A stretch of 64,000 nt of DNA from contig NZ_AQXI01000001.1 in assembly GCF_000376445.1 (NCBI RefSeq), forward strand, positions 2,815,734-2,879,733. Reading direction: 5' to 3'. Below are positions 24,598 to 34,991 of the stretch, one piece after another (within the stretch, counting starts at the first letter, position 1; each line of letters starts with the position of its first letter). The position numbers were made by a program, and so were the translations under genes. Source of the stretch: Haladaptatus paucihalophilus DX253 (lineage in GTDB: Archaea; Halobacteriota; Halobacteria; Halobacteriales; Haladaptataceae). The notes beneath the pieces were generated by a model. That model was not told where the DNA came from. It did not search any database and saw nothing but the letters and a program-made list of their open reading frames with translations.

Positions 24598-25671
24598 TTA
24601 GGCTGTCGCCTCGTCGGTACCGGCGGTCGTCGGGAGCGCGTCCGTCTCGTCGGCCGCGGTCAACAGTTCGTGGTAGCGGTTGCGAATCGTGACGGTGCTC
24701 ACGTCCGAGACGTCGCTCACCTCGTCCTGCGTGAGCTTCTCGTCTTCGAGCAGGGCGGCGGCGTACAGCGCCGCGGCGGCGAGGCCGACGGGCGATTTCC
24801 CGCTCGTGATACCCGTCCCTTTCGCCGTCTTGAGCAGGTCGTGGGCGCGGCGCTTGGTCTCGTGGGTGAGGTCGAGTTCGCTCTCGAAGCGCGAGAGGTA
24901 CTGCTCTGGGTCGGCGGGTTTGACGCCGAGGCCGAGTTCGCGGACGATGTAGCGGTAGGTGCGCTTGAATTCCATGCCGTCGATGCGGCTGACGGTGGTC
25001 ACCTCGTCCATCGTGCGGGGGACGCCGCTCTGGCGCGCCGCGGCGTACAGCGAGGCGGTTGCGACGCCCTCGATGGAGCGCCCCGGCAGGAGGTCCTCGT
25101 TCAGCGCGCGGCGGTAGATGACGCTCGCCGTCTCGCGCACGTTCTTCGGGAGGCCGAGCGCGCTGGCCATGCGGTCGATTTCGCCGAGCGCCTGTTTGAG
25201 GTTGCGCTCCTTGCTGTCGCGGGTGCGGAAGCGCTCGTCCCACGTTCGGAGGCGTTGCATCTTCTGGCGCTGGCGCGAACTCAACGACCGTCCGTAGGCG
25301 TCCTTGTCCTGCCAGCCGATGTTGCTCGACAGCCCCTTGTCGTGCATCATCTTCGTCGTCGGCATCCCGACGCGGGATTTCGAATCGCGTTCGCTGGCGT
25401 CGAAGGCGCGCCACTCGGGGCCGTGGTCGATGCCGTCGGCTTCGACGACGAGGCCGCACTGGCTACAGACGGTTTCGGCGTGTTCCGAGTCGGTGACGAG
25501 GCTGCCACCGCATTCGGGACAGCGGTGGTCCGCCCGCTCGTCTTCGTGCTCGTGCTCCGTCGCCCGTTCGTCCTCGTGTTCGTTCGTCCGTGCCCGTCGC
25601 TTTCGCGTCCGCGGTTGGTTCGAATGCGCTGCGGTCCGCTCGTCCGTCTGCTGGATTTTCGTGCTCGTCAT
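24598..25671 (-). CDS. tfb: Transcription initiation factor IIB (TFB)
   Basis: A 357-residue archaeal TFB. The zinc ribbon is CPECGGSLVTDSEHAETVCSQCG (Cys51, 54, 69, 72), followed by the B-finger region HGPEWRAFDASERDSKSRVG and two cyclin-fold repeats (about residues 130-245 and 246-345). The second repeat ends with the recognition helix EVSDVSTVTIRNRYHELL. It recruits RNA polymerase to TATA-bound TBP. Haloarchaea carry several tfb genes, so it may be specialised. Odd: the first 50 residues are charged and include two exact EHEDERA units (31-37, 41-47) just before the zinc ribbon. A TATA-like ATATAAAT stretch lies about 80 bp upstream. Confidence 0.95.
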   Translation of the reverse strand: MTSTKIQQTDERTAAHSNQPRTRKRRARTNEHEDERATEHEHEDERADHRCPECGGSLVTDSEHAETVCSQCGLVVEADGIDHGPEWRAFDASERDSKSRVGMPTTKMMHDKGLSSNIGWQDKDAYGRSLSSRQRQKMQRLRTWDERFRTRDSKERNLKQALGEIDRMASALGLPKNVRETASVIYRRALNEDLLPGRSIEGVATASLYAAARQSGVPRTMDEVTTVSRIDGMEFKRTYRYIVRELGLGVKPADPEQYLSRFESELDLTHETKRRAHDLLKTAKGTGITSGKSPVGLAAAALYAAALLEDEKLTQDEVSDVSDVSTVTIRNRYHELLTAADETDALPTTAGTDEATA

Positions 25672-25861
25672 GATGGAATGAGTCGGAACTGACCCTCGGG
25701 AGAAACCGGTGGCAAGGGCGCTCCGCTAACCATAGGTAAGTGCGAAAAACATATAAATCTGTCGCTTGAATTGGCAAGCCTTCGGATAGAGTCTCAAGTA
25801 GATGTACTAAATTCAGTATTCTATAGCAACAAAAACCGCATCTCATTAAACTGCTCATAAG

Positions 25862-25870
25862 AATATATAC
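25862..25870 (+). promoter_or_regulatory. TATA element of the second NodB-like lipoprotein gene
   Basis: AATATATAC centred about 29 nt before the ATG at 25895, in a 223-bp AT-rich divergent gap. It predicts a leaderless or near-leaderless mRNA. Confidence 0.5.
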
Positions 25871-25894
25871 GGAGTCTCATTCGGAAGGATAGAG

Positions 25895-27121
25895 ATGACG
25901 CGACAGACGCGACGGACGTTTCTGGCGACCGCCGGTGCGGTCGGATTTGCAGGCTGTTCCTCGATTGCAGGCAAGGCACCGCTACCGACAGACGAGAACG
26001 AGCGAAAGACGCGGCAGGGGGGTGCGTCGAGCGTGCCGGTTCCCCACGATTTCGAAACGCTCGACGAGTGGCGGGCGGTTCCGCGGCAGGGGACGCTATC
26101 GAAAGCCACCGACGACCCGTATCAGGGGTCACAGTGCGCGCGCGTGACCGGCAGCGACGAGACGAAGGAAGGGCACATCGTGCGGTCGCTTTCGGGTGCC
26201 GACCTCCGCGGGACCAACCTCTCGGTGGCCGTCAAGGTGACCAGCCACGATTTCGCCAAAATCGCGGTCCAACTGCACGCTCCGGACGGACGCAACGTCC
26301 TCCGTCTGAAACGAACCCTCGTCGGACCGAAAGACCGCTGGGTGCGGCTCAACCTCGGCGTCACCGCCGCGACCGGGAGCCCGGACCTCGCTTCCGTGTC
26401 CGACATCCGCATCGTCGGACGGCCGGTGGACACCAACGCGTCCGCTCCCATCGAGTTCCTCGTCGACGACCTTCGGACCGTTTCCCGCCCGAAGACGGGC
26501 GCGGTGATGTTCACCTTCGACGACAGCCACGCGACCCACTACCGCGCGTTCAAACTGATGCAAAAGTACGACTTCGCGGGCGTCGAAGCCGTCATTCCCG
26601 AGAGCATCGGGCACGACGACCGCCTGACCGAGGACCAACTCTCGGAGATGGCGGACGGCGGCTGGGACATATCGGCCCACCCCGACGTGCAGGCTCGCTA
26701 CTTCCCCGACTACTCCCCCGAAGAGCAGGAGGACCTCCTGAAGCGGACACAGGAGTACCTGCAGTCCCGCGGCTTCGAGGACGGCGCGCGCCACCTCCTC
26801 GTCCCGAAAAACGAGGTCGGTCCGAACACCTTCGACCTCGCCCGGAAGTACTACGACACGGTGTTCAGCTTCGGCGCGTCGCCCAACGCCATGCCGTTCG
26901 AAAACGAGGACGCCATCGTCTCGCGGGTGAACGGCAAGAACCTCGACGTGACGAAGCGGTACGTGGACAACGCCGCCGAGTACGGGCAACTCGTCGTCCC
27001 GCTCTTTCACGAAGTCGGGACGGACGGAGAAATCAGCGAGGCCGACTTCGAATCGCTCCTGCAGTACGTCGAGAAGCAGGACGTGAACGTCATCACCGCC
27101 TCCCAACTCATCGACGGCTGA
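25895..27121 (+). CDS. Lipoprotein with NodB-like polysaccharide deacetylase domain (II)
   Basis: A 408-residue protein. It begins with a Tat-like motif and lipobox (RQTRRTFLATAGAVGFAGC, Cys21). Residues 45-200 form a beta-sandwich-like domain (GSQCARVTGSDETKEGHIVR, ending FLVDDLRTVSRP). The NodB-like domain starts at GAVMFTFDDSHATHYRAF (about residue 205), with the second motif DISAHPDVQARY near 260 and a C-terminal LVVPLFHEVG. As in the paralogue at 12152, motif 2 is HxxxQ in place of HxxxH, and here the usual FDDG is FDDS. It probably acts outside the cell on a surface glycan, or has lost hydrolase activity. It is divergent from tfb. Confidence 0.78.
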   Translation: MTRQTRRTFLATAGAVGFAGCSSIAGKAPLPTDENERKTRQGGASSVPVPHDFETLDEWRAVPRQGTLSKATDDPYQGSQCARVTGSDETKEGHIVRSLSGADLRGTNLSVAVKVTSHDFAKIAVQLHAPDGRNVLRLKRTLVGPKDRWVRLNLGVTAATGSPDLASVSDIRIVGRPVDTNASAPIEFLVDDLRTVSRPKTGAVMFTFDDSHATHYRAFKLMQKYDFAGVEAVIPESIGHDDRLTEDQLSEMADGGWDISAHPDVQARYFPDYSPEEQEDLLKRTQEYLQSRGFEDGARHLLVPKNEVGPNTFDLARKYYDTVFSFGASPNAMPFENEDAIVSRVNGKNLDVTKRYVDNAAEYGQLVVPLFHEVGTDGEISEADFESLLQYVEKQDVNVITASQLIDG

Positions 27122-27225
27122 CGTCGGTTCGGTTCGTTCATTTCGTTCAAACGCCGGAACGAGGCGATAGCTGAAACGTTGACCGCCACCGCAGGGTCTT
27201 AACGCTTCGCGGTCCAACCTCCCCC

Positions 27226-27759
27226 ATGACCGAGACGGCCACACTCGCGGGCGGATGTTTCTGGTGTCTGGAAGCGGCGTACAAGGAACTCGACGGCGTG
27301 CAGTCCGTCACGTCGGGCTACGCCGGTGGGTCGGTCGAGAACCCGACCTACGAAGCGGTCTGCTCCGGCGAGACGGGTCACGCCGAAGTCGTCCAGTTGG
27401 AGTACAACCCCGAGACGGTCGGCTACGACGAACTCCTGCAGGTGTTCTTCACCATCCACGACCCGACGACGCTCAACCGGCAAGGCCCCGACGTGGGCAC
27501 CCAGTATCGCTCCGCGATATTCTACCACGACGACGACCAGAAGGAGGTCGCCGAGGCGTACATCGACGGCCTCGAATCGGAGGGCGCGTTCGAGGACCCC
27601 ATCGTCACCGACGTCGAACCGCTCTCGGAGTTCTACGAGGCCGAGGGCTATCATCAGGACTACTACGAGAAGAACCCCAACGACGCCTACTGCACGATGA
27701 ACGCCCAGCCGAAGATTCGCAAAGTGCGCGAGAAGTTCGTCGGGAAGGCGAACCAGTAG
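27226..27759 (+). CDS. msrA: Peptide-methionine (S)-S-oxide reductase
   Basis: A 177-residue enzyme of normal length. The catalytic motif is GGCFWCLEAAY with Cys11 as the nucleophile, followed by GVQSVTSGYAGG, CSGETGHAEVVQLEYNP, FFTIHDPTTLNRQGPDVGTQ and YRSAIFYHDD. The C-terminal CTMNAQPKI region holds a possible recycling Cys. It reduces methionine-S-sulfoxide in proteins using thioredoxin. It stands alone, 104 bp after the deacetylase-like gene and 74 bp before the S17e gene on the same strand. No msrB is adjacent. Confidence 0.95.
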   Translation: MTETATLAGGCFWCLEAAYKELDGVQSVTSGYAGGSVENPTYEAVCSGETGHAEVVQLEYNPETVGYDELLQVFFTIHDPTTLNRQGPDVGTQYRSAIFYHDDDQKEVAEAYIDGLESEGAFEDPIVTDVEPLSEFYEAEGYHQDYYEKNPNDAYCTMNAQPKIRKVREKFVGKANQ

Positions 27760-27833
27760 GTCGGAATCGTCTTCGTTTCACCGTGTTGAGGGATGCCCCA
27801 ACTGTTTTGCCGGAGTGGGTTGACGACGTGCCA

Positions 27834-28055
27834 ATGCCCGTTCAGCCAGATTACGTGAAGAAGGTGGGAGGAATCCTCTTGGAGCGATACCCGGAAGCGT
27901 TCACGGACGATTTCGACCGGAACAAGGAGAGCGTGACCGTCTTGACGAACGTCGATTCGAAGAGCGTTCGGAACCGCATCGCGGGGTACATCACGAGACG
28001 CGGCGGGGAACCGCCGCGGACAGTCGAACGAGAACCGTCGAGCACCGCGGAGTGA
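27834..28055 (+). CDS. rps17e: 30S ribosomal protein S17e
   Basis: A 73-residue protein: MPVQPDYVKKVGGILLERYP, the middle FTDDFDRNKESVTVLTNVDS, and KSVRNRIAGYITRR. This is the complete archaeal/eukaryotic S17e fold (about 60 residues), a small-subunit protein absent from bacteria. The tail after residue 57 (GGEPPRTVEREPSSTAE) is extra and is encoded by a 24-bp tandem repeat; the stop codon falls exactly at the end of the second repeat copy. The ATG at 27834 is preferred because homologues start at this M-x-V/I-x-P-x-Y-V-K-K. The upstream open frame is antisense-like shadow sequence. Confidence 0.93.
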   Translation: MPVQPDYVKKVGGILLERYPEAFTDDFDRNKESVTVLTNVDSKSVRNRIAGYITRRGGEPPRTVEREPSSTAE

Positions 28056-28103
28056 GAACCGCCGCGCACCGTCGAGCGAGAACCGTCGCGCACCGTCGAC
28101 CGA
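28008..28103. repeat. 24-bp tandem repeat, four copies, spanning the S17e stop
   Basis: Copies start at 28008, 28032, 28056 and 28080; each begins GAACCG and most end with a CGA or TGA triplet. The first two copies encode the S17e tail, and copy 2 ends in TGA, the stop codon. Copies 3 and 4 are non-coding. Copies 1, 3 and 4 have CGA at the place where copy 2 has TGA. The unit is a multiple of three, so copy-number change keeps frame. Confidence 0.85.
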
Positions 28104-28126
28104 ATTTTCGGGGCGCGTCGTCCGAA

Positions 28127-29323
28127 TCACGAACCGCTGACCGTTTCGGTTCCGGCTCCGACGGGCGATTCCCAGAGGATGACCGAAACGAGTCCGACGA
28201 GAACGATCGCACCCACGGCCGCCACCGTGACCAGCGGCGAGTACGCGTCGGCGACGAGACCGCCGAGGAGGACGAGTGGGAGCCTGAGTACCGCGTAGGC
28301 CATCGACGCGGCGGAGAGGACGGTCGCCCGGCCGACCGACTCCGAGTGGTCGTTGATGTACTGGTTGACCAGCGGCCGGAGGAGCGTGTTCGACCCGGTT
28401 CGGGCGACAAACATCGGGAGGGCGAGGAGGGGCACGAACACCGGCAGGACGAATGAGACGCAGAGAACCACCGGGACGAACACGGTGGTCGTTCGGAGGC
28501 CGACGACCTCCTCTATCGTCCCGGCGTAGTAGCTCACCCCGGCGGAGACGAGCGTGAACCCGGCGTACAGCGGTCCCATGAGTTCGACGGAAAGTCCGAG
28601 CGGTCCCGTGGCGATGGGTTGGACGTAACTCTCGACGGCACCGGTCGCGGCGAAAAACAGCGCCACGTAGGTCACGAACGACCGGAGCGGCGGTTTCGAG
28701 AGGTGACGGCGGATGACGCGAACCGCGTCGAGCGGCGACAGAACGTCCCTGTCGTCGCCCTCGGCGTACGCACGGTTTCGCGGGAGGGTCAACAGCACGA
28801 CCACGCCAGCGCCGTTCAGCACGCCGGATGCGAGAAACGGCAGTCGGGGGTCGAGTTCGTACAGCACGCCACCGGCGAGGACCGTGACGACCGTTACCGC
28901 TCGGTTGACGGCCATGCCCCGACCGCGAACGCGGGCGAACCGGTCCGTGTCGAGTTCCGCGCGGAGGTAGTCGTAGAGCCACGCGTCGCCGCTCCCGGAG
29001 CGGAAGACGAGCGCGAGCGTCCACAGGACGTACAAAAGGGCGAGCGCGGGGAAGGAGCGAGCGACGACGAATCCGAGGATGGAGAGCGTCATGCAGACCG
29101 AACTGACGACGAGGCTGTCCCGGCGGCCGATGCGGTCGCCGACGTAGCCCGTCGGAATCTCGCCCAGAACGGTCAGCGTCGAGTAGAGCGCACTGAGAAG
29201 CGCTATTTGCGTGTAATCGAGGTTTCGGTAGAGGAGAAAGAGGGTGAATATCGGCGAGAAGAACCCGAACGAGACGGTCGCTTGGTAGCAGTAGTACTTG
29301 TAGATGGCCGACGAGCGCGACAT
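28127..29323 (-). CDS. MFS transporter
   Basis: A 398-residue permease with about 12 hydrophobic segments. The first loop motif is GEIPTGYVGDRIGRRDSLVV (the canonical GxxxDRxGRR between TM2 and TM3), and GSGDAWLYDYLRAELDTDRF in loop 4-5 is typical of a drug/sugar MFS subgroup in which TM4 carries SGxxxAxxxD. Substrate is unknown. It begins with an N-terminal MSRSSAIYKYYCYQATVSFG, a cytoplasmic start running into TM1. It converges with the S17e gene; the 71-bp gap is largely tandem repeat. It diverges from the beta-propeller gene. Confidence 0.87.
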   Translation of the reverse strand: MSRSSAIYKYYCYQATVSFGFFSPIFTLFLLYRNLDYTQIALLSALYSTLTVLGEIPTGYVGDRIGRRDSLVVSSVCMTLSILGFVVARSFPALALLYVLWTLALVFRSGSGDAWLYDYLRAELDTDRFARVRGRGMAVNRAVTVVTVLAGGVLYELDPRLPFLASGVLNGAGVVVLLTLPRNRAYAEGDDRDVLSPLDAVRVIRRHLSKPPLRSFVTYVALFFAATGAVESYVQPIATGPLGLSVELMGPLYAGFTLVSAGVSYYAGTIEEVVGLRTTTVFVPVVLCVSFVLPVFVPLLALPMFVARTGSNTLLRPLVNQYINDHSESVGRATVLSAASMAYAVLRLPLVLLGGLVADAYSPLVTVAAVGAIVLVGLVSVILWESPVGAGTETVSGS

Positions 29324-29433
29324 CGAGTCGGCGTTCGAACGGTCGATAGTAAACGGTTTCCTGAAATCCGTTCCTGTAGAATATGTTTCAATTAGTCCAT
29401 AGCTTCAGGCGGCTGGAGTCCGTTATTCCCGGT

Positions 29434-30414
29434 ATGCGACTGTACGCCGCGATGCGAAACGGGTTGTTCGTCACCGACGGAGCGGGAACGGCCGCGGTTC
29501 GGCTGTCGGACCACGACTTGGAGTGTGTCGCCGCGACGGGCGAACGGGTCTTCTGTGGCACGTTCGACGCCGGTCTCTTCCGGAGCGAGGACGGCGGCGA
29601 GTCGTTCCAGTCGGTCGGCGAGGAGACCATCCGCGAGTCGGTGATGTCGCTCGCCATCGACCCCACCGACCCGGACACCGTGTGGGTCGGCACGGAACCG
29701 AGCGCCGTCTACCGAAGCACGGACGGCGGCGACTCGTGGGAGCGCCGCGAGGGGCTGACGGACCTGCCGTCGGAACCGAACTGGTCGTTCCCGCCCCGTC
29801 CGCACACCCATCACGTCCGGTGGATAGAACCCGACCCGTACGACCCGAACCACCTCTACGTCGGTATCGAGGCGGGGGCGCTCGTCCAAACCTACGACGC
29901 GGGCGAGACGTGGGAGGACAAGGTACCGACCGCTCGCGTGGACAACCACTCGCTCGCCACCCATCCCGACGCGCCGGGGCAGGTCTGGTCCGCCGCGGGG
30001 GACGGCTACGCCGAATCGGAGAACGGCGGCGAGACGTGGGAGTACCCGCAGGAGGGACTCGACCGCCGGTACTGTTGGAGCGTCGCGCTCGCGCCGGACG
30101 ACCCGAATACCGTCCTCCTCTCCAGCGCGACGGGGCCGCGAACCGCCCACAACGTCGATTCTGCGGACTCCATCGTCTCCCGGAAGCGGGACGGCGAACC
30201 GTGGGAGCGGTTGGACGGCCTCCCGACCGGCGAGGGCGTCACCCGGGCCGTCTTCGAATCGGGCACCGCCGACGGGGAGTTGTACGCCGTCAACAACCGC
30301 GGCCTCTTCCGAACCGAGGACGCCGGGACGACGTGGCGAGAAGTGGTCGCGGAGTGGCCGACCGAATTCGAACGGACGACGGCGCGCGGATTGGCGGTCG
30401 TGGACGACCGCTGA
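29434..30414 (+). CDS. Asp-box (BNR) beta-propeller protein
   Basis: The protein has 326 residues from the ATG at 29434; an in-frame ATG at 29383 would add a non-conserved 17-residue leader. Asp-box motifs S-x-D-x-G-x-(S/T)-(F/W) recur: SEDGGESFQSV, STDGGDSWERR, TYDAGETWEDK, SENGGETWEYP and TEDAGTTWREV. These and strands such as PDTVWVGTE and PNHLYVGIE predict a seven-bladed sialidase/Ycf48-like propeller. No signal peptide is seen, so it is probably cytoplasmic. Archaeal members of this glycosidase-like family are uncharacterised. It converges with the S9 peptidase gene, with no bases between the stops. Confidence 0.82.
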   Translation: MRLYAAMRNGLFVTDGAGTAAVRLSDHDLECVAATGERVFCGTFDAGLFRSEDGGESFQSVGEETIRESVMSLAIDPTDPDTVWVGTEPSAVYRSTDGGDSWERREGLTDLPSEPNWSFPPRPHTHHVRWIEPDPYDPNHLYVGIEAGALVQTYDAGETWEDKVPTARVDNHSLATHPDAPGQVWSAAGDGYAESENGGETWEYPQEGLDRRYCWSVALAPDDPNTVLLSSATGPRTAHNVDSADSIVSRKRDGEPWERLDGLPTGEGVTRAVFESGTADGELYAVNNRGLFRTEDAGTTWREVVAEWPTEFERTTARGLAVVDDR

Positions 30415-32235
30415 TTACGATACGCAGTTCGTCGCCACCCGCCGGTCGAGGAAGTCGGCGACGAGTTCCATCGAGCGAATCTTCTGCTCGATGTCGTTCG
30501 TGCCGTGCCCCTCCTCGCCGAGTTCCTCGTACTCGAAGTCGCCGTCCTCTCCCTCCTCGAATCCGGCTTCGTCCAGCGCGTCGCGGAACAGTCTGGCCTG
30601 CGAAACCGGCACCCGGTGGTCGTTGACGCCGTGGACCATCAGGAGCGGCGAATCGAGGTTTTCGGTGTACTCGATGGGGCTTCGCTCGCGGTACAGGTCG
30701 TGGTTCTCGTCGGGGTCGCCCATGTACTTCTCCATCAGGCCGGTTTGGAAGTGCGGCATCGTGTTCTCGTACATGTCGTGGAGGTCGGTGACGCCGACCC
30801 ACGCGATGCCCGCGGTGTACAGTTCCGGGTACCGAACCATCTGCCAGTAGGCGCTGTAGCCGCCGTAGGAGCCGCCGTACACGACGATTTCGTCCTCGTC
30901 TATCCAGTCCTTGTCGCGGAGCCAACGGACGCCCTCGGCGACATCCGCCTGTTCGGCACCGCCCCAGTCGCCGATGAGGCTGTCCTTGAACTCGCGTCCG
31001 CGGCCGATGGAACCCCGGTAGTTGATTTCCAGCACGGAGTAGCCCCGGTTCAGGAAGAACTGGGTCCGTCGTTTGAAGTTCCGCTGATCCTGTACCGGCG
31101 GGCCGCCGTGAACCTTCACGACCGCCTTGGACGGGCGTTCGCCGGAATCGTACAACAGGCCGCCGATGTCGGTGCCGTCGTGCGACTCGAACGTAATGTA
31201 CTCCGCGTCGGCGAACGACTCGGGGTCGATGTCGCCGTAAACCGGTTCGAGAAGCGTTTCGGTCTCGCCCGTTTCGAGGTCGTAGACGAGCAGCGCGGGC
31301 CGCTGTGTCGGCGTCGTCCCTTCGACGAGCACGCGACCGTCGCCGAGGAATGCGGAGTCGCTGTACAGCGGGAACGACGCGACGCCCGTGGGGAGGTCGA
31401 GTTCCGTCGCGGTCCCGTCGAAGTCGTACACCAGCGGAACGACGGCGGCGTCACGCTTTCGGAGCGCGAGGAAGCCGCTTCCGTCCGGGAGGAACGCGAC
31501 GCCGTCCTCGACGTACTCGCCGTCGCCGAACCACTCGACGGATTGGGATTCGAAATCGTAGACGCCGCTTCGGGTCTTGTCCGCCGCGTTATCCGAGACG
31601 AGCAGTTTCGTTCCGTCCGCCGACCAGTCCTCGAAGTGCGTTTCGTTCCCGTCGATGCCGAGTTCGAGATTCCGGGGGTTCGACCCGTCGGCGTCGGCCA
31701 CGTACACGTCCATGTTGGTCAAATCGTCCGACTCGTTGGACATGTAGACCATCCGGTCCCCGTCGGGACCGTACGACGCGTGGAAGACGCCCAACTCGTA
31801 CTCCGCGAGTTGCTCGCTCGTTTCCGTCTCGCGGTCGTAGCGGTAGAGGTTCATCTGCCCGTCGGCGCTGCTCACGTAGAGCAGTTTTCCGTCGTCGATA
31901 TCGTTGAGGATACACTGCCCGGAGTCCTCGACGACCGGCGCGGCGTTCCCGTCGAGGTCTATCTCCCAGATGTCGTGTTGCTCGTCGCCCGCGTCGTCCA
32001 GATGGTAGTAGATGCGCTCGCCGTCCGGTGCCCACCCGAACGGCTGGCTCACGTTCCGCGGCACCTCGCCGTCGCTCACCTGCCGCATTTCGCCCGTTCC
32101 CACGTCGATAACGTGGAGTTCGTTGCGGCCGGTGCTGTCGTAGTAGACGGCGACCCGCTCGCCGTCGGGTGACGCCGCCGGACGGCTGAACACCGGGAGG
32201 CGTGCGAGGGATTCGAGGGAAAAATCTCCTGTCAT
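30415..32235 (-). CDS. S9 family prolyl oligopeptidase-like peptidase
   Basis: A 606-residue cytoplasmic serine peptidase. Residues 1-340 form a seven-bladed WD/PD40 propeller with repeated segments such as SPDGERVAVYYDS, APDGERIYYHLDD and GPDGDRMVYMSNE. The alpha/beta-hydrolase domain follows, with the nucleophile Ser near residue 455 in VYGGSYGGYSAYW, the Asp in MVHGVNDHRVPVSQA and the His in LGEEGHGTND. It resembles acylaminoacyl-peptidase and cleaves short peptides. The start ATG at 32235 follows TATATCTTATATTTT by about 55 nt. The 199-bp gap to katG contains nothing else that I recognise. Confidence 0.92.
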   Translation of the reverse strand: MTGDFSLESLARLPVFSRPAASPDGERVAVYYDSTGRNELHVIDVGTGEMRQVSDGEVPRNVSQPFGWAPDGERIYYHLDDAGDEQHDIWEIDLDGNAAPVVEDSGQCILNDIDDGKLLYVSSADGQMNLYRYDRETETSEQLAEYELGVFHASYGPDGDRMVYMSNESDDLTNMDVYVADADGSNPRNLELGIDGNETHFEDWSADGTKLLVSDNAADKTRSGVYDFESQSVEWFGDGEYVEDGVAFLPDGSGFLALRKRDAAVVPLVYDFDGTATELDLPTGVASFPLYSDSAFLGDGRVLVEGTTPTQRPALLVYDLETGETETLLEPVYGDIDPESFADAEYITFESHDGTDIGGLLYDSGERPSKAVVKVHGGPPVQDQRNFKRRTQFFLNRGYSVLEINYRGSIGRGREFKDSLIGDWGGAEQADVAEGVRWLRDKDWIDEDEIVVYGGSYGGYSAYWQMVRYPELYTAGIAWVGVTDLHDMYENTMPHFQTGLMEKYMGDPDENHDLYRERSPIEYTENLDSPLLMVHGVNDHRVPVSQARLFRDALDEAGFEEGEDGDFEYEELGEEGHGTNDIEQKIRSMELVADFLDRRVATNCVS

Positions 32236-32434
32236 CGAGTCCGAATACCAACAGTCAAAGTATCAACCTTTCCAGAACGCCGTTTCAGTAGTATATCTTA
32301 TATTTTCGGCGCTACAATCGCGGAATCGGCGACCGTGCTGCAACGAGCGCTCGAACCATCGCGCGAGAAAAATCAGGTGCCGACGCCATCGAGACGCCGC
32401 ACGCGGCCACCGAATCGGTGACTCGTGACTGCGG

Positions 32435-34756
<2,322 letters not shown>

Positions 34757-34991
34757 TCACTTCTAAATATGGCCGTACTAGTTCTCTCACCGAGAATAAT
34801 TTTTCCCGATTTAGAAAATACGTTCGCAAAAACCACGATACGATGCCATCGAACGGACGGCTTTTCGATGAGTCGTTCGAACGAGCGTTCGTTTCCTGTC
34901 TTCTATAATTTTTCCGCCGTATATCGTGGCAGACGCCACGCGATACATCACTTTGGTTGTCGGATGCTAACATACGTTTGGGGTGGTGGAG

